Notes under the pieces: model-generated
Seen by the model: only the letters and a program-made list of their open reading frames with translations
Databases searched by the model: none
What the model was told of the DNA's origin: nothing
In this document: piece by piece, positions 56,901 to 64,000 of the stretch
Layout of the letters: every line of letters begins with the position of its first letter
Position numbering within the stretch: the stretch's first letter is position 1
Source: Periplaneta americana
Lineage: Eukaryota; Arthropoda; Insecta; Blattodea; Blattidae
DNA length: 64,000 bases
Assembly: GCF_040183065.1 (NCBI RefSeq)
Contig: NC_091132.1
Location: forward strand, 163,671,102-163,735,101
Direction: 5' to 3'
Made by a program: the position numbers and the translations under genes

Positions 56901-58590
56901 CCACAATTGCAAATTTACGAAACAAATATGTAACTACGTAAGTTTATTAATTTCACCGAACATGAAAGCTTTTGTGCCTCTACCTGGACTCAGGAACGAA
57001 AGATATCCATGATGCCGTGAATCAGTGACGACAACACATACATTGTATCCCCGTCAGTATATCGCCTAGAAAATCCGTCAGAATCCCTCAAAATAAGTAA
57101 AAAGTAACACTCACTCAATATATCTATAGATATACAAATAAAAGCAAATATTAACGCAACTTCCTTAACAATCTTGATTAAATTAATTATTCATCTACAT
57201 CACCTGCCTCTAGTTTTATAGTTGATGTGCTTTGTTGGTCTACGCTCCCCCAAAAATTAAACAATTATACATGACAGCAGCTAAAAAAGTGAAAGGACAA
57301 TGTAAATCGTAATTTCCGCCAGAAAATCCGTCACCCGTCAAAGTCATCCATTTCCAGTCCGCTACACTGAAATTCCGTCACTTTTGACGGAATTTCCGTC
57401 CTGATGGCAACACTGCTGTGAATATGGTGATAAATTTCCCTTACTAAACATAGCCAACTAGTGATGGGCAAAGTTATTGTTTTCTCGGAACAGTTCCGGT
57501 TTTGGCAAAATACTATGTTCCAAGTTTAAATTACCATTATTATATGTATTATCTACTGTTATTTTCACTTTCCTCTACTCTGTAATTACATTGTTGAGTG
57601 GAATAAATAAATAACAGTTCCGAAATAAAAGTTACAAGTAGAGATTAGTCGGAATCGTTCATTGATGCGAGTCATTTCCTTGACTCTCGGTCCTTTTGAG
57701 GAGTCGTTCAAAAGAGTACCCTCCCTCTGCCCAAACAGCTCCCACATAGCTTCGAGCACACATCGCTCGGACTTCTCTTGAAATACGTTATCGGCATGAG
57801 ACAGCTCACATGCTTCTCAATAGATAACATTCCAACGCACATTCGAATCGATTTTGGAAACTTGCTATGTATGCGGGCAGAAGCTTTATATTTAGTAAAT
57901 GAAATTAAATAAATAAACAGTTGTTGAATACAAAGTCAGAGTCAACCCCGGCCATAAGCTTGAAACGGTGGAAAGAAACGTTATACTGGTATGGCCGCCA
58001 AATTATCCATAGTTAGTGATGGGATAAAACGTGATATTTTACTCACCTGTGAAGCAGTGACAGCTCATTTTCGATCACGGTGATTTTAACCAATGATCCA
58101 GTGATTAAAGGCGATTTCCAGTTGCCAGTGATGAAGACGACGAGAGACCTGCGTTTGAATCATCTTATCACTAGTAGAGCAGTGATCTAGTGGGCGATTG
58201 GGAGTAATATCTCACTACGAAATGCGGGAAATCAGCTGTTTTGAATTAATATTGGAGAATGTCATCTTATGAGTCCATTGACAATGCAGAGAAGAAACAG
58301 AACTCAGAAAAAACATATTATGATGAAATCAGACACAGTTGAGATTATTTGCGGAATTTAAAAATACAAATATTTAACTTAAATGTTACCGATATTATGT
58401 AATGTTTCATTTGGCAGCATATGCAGAGTGTTTAAAAAATACGGGGCATAATTTCAGGTATGTATTTCCCACATGTAGACAATCAAAATAGTTCATTACA
58501 ACATGTGTCCGGAAATGCTTTATTTCCGAGTTATGGCCTTCATAACATTGAAATTCACCGGAACGTTTTTCTTTCCGCAGGTCGTTGTCA

Positions 58591-59340
58591 TTACAGAAGA
58601 TGTTCAAAATTTCCACCTCCTGCTTGAATACAGACCTCACATCGATGTCTCATTGACCTGCGAACACGATCCCAAACTCCAGGAGTATTGCGTATGTCCT
58701 CAGAACATGCCACAATTCGATTCCGAAGGGATTCCAAATCAGGCACAGGAGACGAATAAACCAATGATTTTAAATGGCCCCACAAGTAGAAATCGAGAGA
58801 GTTCAGATCAGGTGAGCGCGGAGGCCAAGCAATTGGGCCACCTCTACCTATCCATCGATCAGGAAGCCTTCGATCCAAGTACCGGCGAGCCGTACGACTG
58901 AAGTGTGCAGGAGCGCCATCATGCAAGAAGGGAATGTGTTGACGATTGATCAGTGCAGTGTCTTCTAAAACATGAGGTATGGTGTTTTCCAGGAAGTTTG
59001 TGTACGCCTGCCCCGTAAGTCTGTTTACAAGTACATGGGGTCCAACTAATCGATCACCAATGATACTGGCCCACATGTTGAGGGAGAACCGCACCTGGTG
59101 ATGAGATGGAACAGTTGCACGTGGGTTTTCATACGCCCATACATGCTGATTGTGGAAATTTGTTATGCCATCTCGTGTGAACTGTGCTTCATCTGTAAAT
59201 AATACTAAGGCAGGAAAGTTCGGATTTACACCACACTGCTGCAAGAACCACTGACAGAACCTAACTCGTGAAGGGTAATCTGCTGGTGACAGGGCCTGTA
59301 CACGTTGCAAATGATAAGGATACAATTGATACTCTTTCAA
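58591..59340 (-). pseudogene. Tc1/mariner-like transposase, catalytic part
   Basis: The C-terminal 249 residues of a DDE/D transposase. First catalytic Asp in LVLFTDEAQF, second in PFLHDGAPAHF, third region in PPRSPDLNSLDFYLWGHLK. If, as in mariner, the third Asp is the one in LDFYLW, 41 residues lie between the second and third, giving a DD41D-type spacing. If it is the SPD one, 36 residues lie between. It continues the 59337-59657 frame after a one-base shift. It ends CEVCIQAGGGNFEHLL. The frame is otherwise open, so the copy is young. Confidence 0.9.
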
Positions 59341-59657
59341 CAGTCTCCAGACAGTCTATGAGGAACATTGACTTGCAACGCTACCCTTCGTGTGCTGATA
59401 GAAGGAGTCATGTTCACAGCCTCCAGAATCTCCTCCTGTACTTCTGGAGTTGTAGATCTTGGTCGTCCCCTTCCCAAACCAGGAGAGTTAAATTTTCCAT
59501 ACTCGCACAGACGGTAATGGAGACGTACAAATGTCTTCCGATCTGGACATTGTCGCTGTGGGTACCTCTCCTGGTACAAACGACGAGCCAGCGCAGCATT
59601 GCCGTCCGCCTTACCGTACATGAAGTGTATCTCTGCCAGCTCTTGATTTAAATACAT
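59337..59657 (-). pseudogene. Tc1/mariner-like transposase, N-terminal helix-turn-helix part
   Basis: Starts at an ATG at 59657 (MYLNQELAEIHFMYGKADGN) and carries ERYPQRQCPDRKTFVRLHYR, a DNA-binding N-terminus of the type I recall as DUF4817. Upstream in-frame codons to 59750 also exist. Comparison of the two frames places a single-base loss around 59347-59350, so the full protein is not made. Confidence 0.85.
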
Positions 59658-59913
59658 GTCACACAGTCTAACGCCTACACAACACTGAATGTAATCTTCG
59701 CCTCGGAATGAACTGTCAGAGTGTCCTCTTAATGTCTCCTTTGACGGCAACGACCTGCGGAAAGAAAATCGTTCCGGTGAATTTCAATGTTGTGAAGGCC
59801 ATAACTCGGAAATAAAGCATTTCCGGACACATGTTGTAATGAACTATTTTGATTGTCTGCATGTGGGAAATACTTACCTGAAATTATGCCCCGTATTTTT
59901 GAAACACCCTGTA

Positions 59914-60226
59914 TAATAAAGGTGGTATTTGTAGGGCTGCATTGTTACATTAACCATAATAATAAATTCTAGCCTCACCTTCCATTTTAGTCTCACGTTC
60001 CACAGTTATGTAGTATGGTTAAACGACTATAACATAGGTAAATATTAGTGGTAATTCTCCAGGAACGCTACATCTAAGAAGGCAAAATTTTCTTTAGCTT
60101 CTTTCTTTTCTGTGATATATATATGATAAACACGTGGCTTTAGATTGCAGGTACAAATACTTTCAAAATAAAAATCTTTTGATGCCTGCCAGTATATTCT
60201 AGTGCGCTGTTGTAACCACATTTCTT
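59914..60226. other. Unannotated stretch
   Basis: Nothing recognised. Confidence 0.5.
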
Positions 60227-60478
60227 CTGGTTATTTAACGACGCTGTATCAACTACTTGGTTATTTAGTGTCGATGGAATTGGTAAAGACATGGTATTTG
60301 CCGAGATGAGGTCGAGGATTCGCCACAAGTAACCTAACATTCGCCTTCTGGTTGAAAAAAAAAAAACCTGAGAAAAACCCGAACCAGGTAATCAGCCCAA
60401 GGGGGAATCGAACCCATGCCTGAGCGCAACTCCGGAACAGCAGGCAAACCTATTACTGACTGAGCTACGCCGGTGTCC
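60227..60478 (-). mobile_element. tRNA-derived SINE (family 2), complete
   Basis: On the minus strand the head is CACCGGCGTAGCTCAGTCAG with GGTTCGATTCCCCC, and the tail is GACACTAAATAACCAAGTAG...CAGCGTCGTTAAATAACC. Flanking words CCACATTTCTT and CCACCTTCTT look like a degraded target duplication. Confidence 0.88.
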
Positions 60479-61302
60479 ACCTTCTTGTTACTAGGTCTAA
60501 TTAATTTTTACTTGAATGGAAAAAAAATCCGAATATTTAATTGCGCTTCTGCAATTCCTCCATGGTGACTAGCGAAATGTTTGCCTCACTGGTGAGTTAT
60601 CATAAAATGTTTAATGGGAGAGGATGGTATTTTTAAATCTTTTTTCGTATTTGGTGTAAAATATGAATTTTTTGTATGTAGAGAGCTCATAGCTGTAGAA
60701 ACTCAACCAAAAATACATATTAAAAAAAGAAAATATTTGGGGGCCCAAATTTGAAAAAATATATACCTAATGCAGGATTGTACTAAAACCGATATATCTA
60801 CCCTAAACCGTTTTTAAAGATAGATTCAAACTTTTTTTTTTTTGGAATGTATTTGCAAAAGCATGTTCTACAAACTGTCTGTAACAGAATTTTGATATTA
60901 GTCCCTACGTTTGTAAAATAAACAATTAAAATTTAGTAACAATTTTCTGATTTCCTTTCTTGCAAACAAGCGGTCGTATTTTTAAAATGAAATCAATTAA
61001 CAAAATTCTGTTACAGAGAAACGTTTCCTAATAGTCTAAAGAATGAGTGTTCTAAATTCCATCTAGTTCAGAAATTATATCCATTCTTGTCTGGTAATGT
61101 AGCAAAAAAAAAAAAAAATGAAGTTACTGAAAACCGATAAATGTGGGCGTGTGATTTAAAAATCCATAGCGCAGGAAGTTCAAAAATGACGTCTCAACAT
61201 CCGATAAGGGCACAAATACCCACAAAATGTTATGCAGTGCATTCCACACATATCACAGAGTACTTTAAAGAAAATTTACCGGGTGTGTTGTCATATTTAG
61301 GC
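60479..61302. other. Unannotated stretch
   Basis: A+T-rich with homopolymer runs; nothing recognised. Confidence 0.5.
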
Positions 61303-61341
61303 CACAGTGTAGTATATACAGTCACGAAGCTCAATACGTAT
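61303..61341. mobile_element. CACAGTC-family MITE, left end only
   Basis: CACAGTGTAGTATATACAG followed by TCACGAAGCTCAATACGTA; the rest of the element is absent. Confidence 0.75.
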
Positions 61342-63138
61342 CCTGTCTTCACTGTAAGAAAAATCCTAATGTAAACACAAGCACGTTGCTGTCATACCCG
61401 TGATTGGCTCCCAGTCGAAACACTCACACGACGCAGTAAAATATAGTTCCGTATTTGGAAACTATAACCTTGTATCATTTGAAAATAAAAAATTGAATTC
61501 TAGTTGTTAAATACGATGAAAAATATAACTTCACTTGTGTGTAAAACGCTATGTAAAAGAGGAGCTACTTTTATATTTTGTTATTTACTATGAACGCGGA
61601 TGAATACCAAGAGTAATACCGAGATAGTCTGTTCTTGTAACAAGCTGGCGTCACTTGAGTTCGTAGTTGTTCACGTAAGCACGTGGTACTGAAGTATGGC
61701 TTCTGCATCCTGGATGGAATAACTCTTTTGTCCGGCAGCGATTGATCTTACACATAAGTTTAAAATAATTTAATTACAGTAATTATAAAGTTAAAGTTTC
61801 CTAAGCAAACTAATGCATAGTAGTAAGGTTAGGTCTACTTGACTTGTAAAATGGTGACAGATTAGCGGCAATTTCAGAAATAGTATATTTCAAAATGTTT
61901 TTGGAAAATTGCAAATCCAACTATTGATGTTCCGAATATGTCACTATAGATAAAACGCTAATTGAAATCAGGATTTCATACTACAGTAGACTGTATTATG
62001 GTCCCTATAGTGCCTATCAGAATTTTTGTTTTTCTAAATATTTATTTCAGAAAGTAACTATACCCCATGGGAGTCAGTAGCCCCAGAAGGAAATATGTTG
62101 TGAAAATTCAGATATAATTCTTCATATTTGAATGCATATACGTATTCCGGTTTGTTCGATGAGACATTACAAGAGGAAATACCAAAATAATAACATCCAT
62201 TGCCAAAGAAATCTTAATTTATAAAATAATGTGAAAGTTCACATAATTAATATATTATGATTATCATGCAAAAAAACGTAACTTCTGCCATTACTGTCTC
62301 TTAGGGACTACTTCTAACATTGTGGATCAAAACTGACCTGCACTTACCGTAAACATGTATTTAAAAAGCAATAACGATTGAGAATTGAAAAAAAAAAAAA
62401 AAGGAGGAATGGGGTTGTGAATGCGGTGAAATAACATCCTTAAGAAACATTAAATTGGCTCTACCAGTGACTAATTAAAGTGAAAAACAAAAACAGCAGA
62501 AGAGCTACACAGTCTTCAATTGATTCGTTTATTTCATAAATCAGTCAAGCACCAAGTTAGCTAATTGTGGGAAAATACAAAAAAAAAAACTGTGTAGCAT
62601 CAGACGAAATGGTTTGGTAGTGGTTTTAATATTTTTTGCTGAAATTAGTACATGTTTTAATACCTTTTATCTCAGGAAAATTATTTTGTACGTTTTAACT
62701 GAGCTGTAAAAAATACGAAAATGTTTTTCACTTAACTGGTTTCTGCAATAAAAAGTAGTGCAAACGTATTTTTATGACATAATTCTCGAATTGTTTAGGA
62801 TTTTGTTATAAAACTCGTATTAAGGAAATGTATAATATCTTTAGGGGTAGTATTTTCAAGCAATAACTGACAAATTCCGCCTAATACGTTATGTGAAATA
62901 CCATGGATTTTCATAAACACATTCTTGCAAACGTGTTTCAGTTCACGATCAGTCCTTAAATTATAATTACAAGAATGAGATCTTTGAAAAGTGCCTTCAT
63001 GAACATTTTCATTGCCAACTCTTGCTCTGGAGTTTGTTTTTTACCTATACCCGTAACTTCAGTAACCTCAACCAAAGTCTGAATATAGGTATCTTGGGAG
63101 TTTTTATTTTCAAGAGAATGAAAATGTCTTCATGTTTT
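61342..63138. other. Unannotated stretch
   Basis: A+T-rich; no gene or known repeat seen. A poly-A run lies at 62389-62402. Confidence 0.45.
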
Positions 63139-63139
63139 A

Positions 63140-63441
63140 AACATACAAGGAAATAATTTATTACAGTTGTATGAACACTTTTTCTAAAATTAAATTAAAA
63201 TTAATATAATCAGTTAAAAACCAGACATGTTTCGGAGGAATGCTCCTCCATCTTAGTGGCAATATCACTCCTTTAAGCCACGATACGCGGTCGAACATCT
63301 GTACCAGCGTCGTGGTATTGCCACTGAAGATGGAGGAGCATTCCTCCGAAACATGTCTGGTTTTTAACTGATTATATTAATTTTAATTTAATTTTACAAA
63401 AAGTGTCAATACAACTGTAATAAATTATTTCCTTGTATGCT
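63140..63441. mobile_element. Foldback element, ~130-bp arms, hammerhead-like phrase in arms
   Basis: Left arm 63140-63272 and right arm 63311-63441 are close inverted copies (CATACAAGGAAATAATTTAT / ATAAATTATTTCCTTGTATG; CAGTTAAAAACCAGACATG / CATGTCTGGTTTTTAACTG). The loop is about 40 bp. The right arm carries the hammerhead-like motif at 63320-63361. Confidence 0.85.
63320..63361 (+). ncRNA. Hammerhead-ribozyme-like motif in foldback arm
   Basis: GCCA, CTGAAGA (63324-63330), one extra T, GGAGG...CCTCC (stem II), GAAA (63348-63351), CATG (self-complementary, extended by the flanking A and T), then GTC as the cleavage triplet ending at 63357, then TGGT pairing with GCCA (one G-T wobble). Same architecture as the PLE motifs. 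The mirrored copy in the left arm has lost one base of the CUGANGA box. Confidence 0.55.
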
Positions 63442-63556
63442 TAATATCTCATTTACGAACACTGTTGAATTTGACCTTACTTGTGTAAATTCAATCTTCA
63501 TGTTTTATTTATCACTTCCTCATTAATGTTTAAATACTATTTCGCATTGCACTTAC

Positions 63557-63706
63557 AAGTGAGAATGTCGGGCTTGGTTTTCTGAGGTACTTCCCCGCCA
63601 GAATAAGAAACATAGCCTTCTCCTTTTACCCTTGCATTGATAATAGTATTACGTTTATAAGCGTTTTCGTTTACCACTCCTCGTTTCCTTTTAGGTAAAG
63701 GTTCGT
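63557..63706 (-). CDS. Possible internal exon of an unknown insect gene
   Basis: The minus strand has an open stretch reading EPLPKRKRGVVNENAYKRNT, then RVKGEGYVSYSGGEVPQ and KTKPDILT. It ends at a perfect GTAAGT donor (63556-63551). A possible acceptor (TTCATAAG) lies above 63706. The pattern of basic KRKR, then NAYKRN, then KGE.Y.S..G..VP resembles a short exon I recall from many uncharacterised insect proteins, but I cannot name the family. No neighbouring exon is visible in the window. It could equally be a pseudo-exon. Confidence 0.35.
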
Positions 63707-64000
63707 CTTATGAACTTTGAGACATTTAACTACGATATAGGTCTATTGTTACTATTAAAATTACCACTACGCTAACCACAAAACACTTTTTCAATCAGTT
63801 GGTCACAAAATTATTAACACAAAAGGTACCTGTAGTTTACTGCAGAAACCAGCCAAGCGATGTCGTACCCTCATAGAACGTTATGCTGCCTTTAACTCAT
63901 TTTTTATTGTTTTGGCGTTTGACTGGTTTCTGAAATAAGGGATTTAATACCTCAGCTAGAGGTTTAAAATATGTGAAAAAATTTCTACAAGCTTTACACC
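63707..64000. other. Unannotated right edge
   Basis: Nothing recognised. Confidence 0.5.

Larger units (their letters stand above)
58422..59913 (-). mobile_element. Tc1/mariner-like transposon with 166-bp TIRs
   Basis: Left TIR 58422-58587 and right TIR 59748-59913 are both 166 bp and nearly identical when inverted. Outer ends TGCAGAGTGTTT and TACAGGGTGTTT; inner ends both CTTTCCGCAGGTCGTTG. TA dinucleotides flank it at 58420-58421 and 59914-59915, the expected Tc1/mariner target duplication. Total 1492 bp. Between the TIRs lies a transposase gene with one frame break. Confidence 0.95.

Noticed and set aside
55910-57415. Possible hAT element: CAGTGTTGCCA at 55910 and TGGCAACACTG ending at 57415
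   Set aside because: Only the terminal 11 bp match, the inner sequences do not, and no 8-bp target duplication is present. Such end words are common to many families.
57461-58230. Phrases TAGTGATGGGCAAAG and TAGTGATGGGATAAAAC, which resemble hAT starts
   Set aside because: No matching inverted ends or target duplications were found, so no element was called.
58503-58901. 132-aa plus-strand frame
   Set aside because: Antisense shadow of the Tc1/mariner-like transposase and its TIR.
59268-59651. 127-aa plus-strand frame
   Set aside because: Antisense of the transposase N-terminal region.

Overview
The window looks like gene-poor nuclear DNA from a large insect genome, most likely a cockroach or termite (Blattodea; a Periplaneta-like cockroach is my best guess). 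The signs are A+T-rich sequence, introns of 1.4-6.5 kb, dense nested transposable elements, tRNA-derived SINEs of a kind I associate with cockroach sequence, and the N-terminal leader exons of two C2H2 zinc-finger genes. The species is an inference from memory, not a search result.

The only well-supported host genes are two paralogous C2H2 zinc-finger genes in tandem on the minus strand. Gene A has coding exons at 29463-29546, 25845-25979, 20552-20634 and 18102-19038 (412 aa). Gene B has exons at 49638-49736, 47865-48002, 41316-41398 and 38170-39922 (690 aa, 19 fingers). Both have the same four-exon plan: a short acidic leader, a second acidic exon of 45-46 codons, an 83-bp third exon, and one large exon with the whole finger array. 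The intron phases are 0, 0 and 2 in both. A decayed finger array (17290-18080) lies just downstream of gene A. A further possible exon of unknown function lies at 63557-63706.

Most of the remainder is mobile DNA, much of it nested. 1-7.4 kb: a LINE tail, three tRNA SINEs, two tandem copies of a ~600-bp palindrome-tailed repeat, and a composite hAT-like element with a MITE nested inside. 9.5-16.9 kb: a Penelope-like element (PLE), a hAT element with a perfect 8-bp target duplication, MITEs, a pogo-like element and a hairpin element. 19-29 kb (gene A introns): a foldback element, SINEs and two LINE copies facing each other. 31-37 kb: SINEs, three LINE fragments and a second PLE end. 40-49 kb (gene B introns): a piggyBac element inserted in a LINE, LINE tails bracketed by (ATT)n, and a third PLE. 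50-64 kb: a long GACA/GATA array, MITEs, a Crypton-like tyrosine recombinase remnant, a Tc1/mariner-like element with 166-bp inverted repeats, more SINEs and a second foldback element.

The most interesting non-gene signal is a hammerhead-ribozyme-like motif. It is CUGANGA, a short stem, GAAA, a tiny self-complementary stem III, a GUA or GUC triplet, and a matching stem I. It lies at the 3' ends of two PLE copies and in an arm of a foldback element, always with one extra nucleotide between CUGANGA and stem II. I saw no true tRNA or rRNA genes, no CRISPR, and no recognisable retroviral or LTR element.
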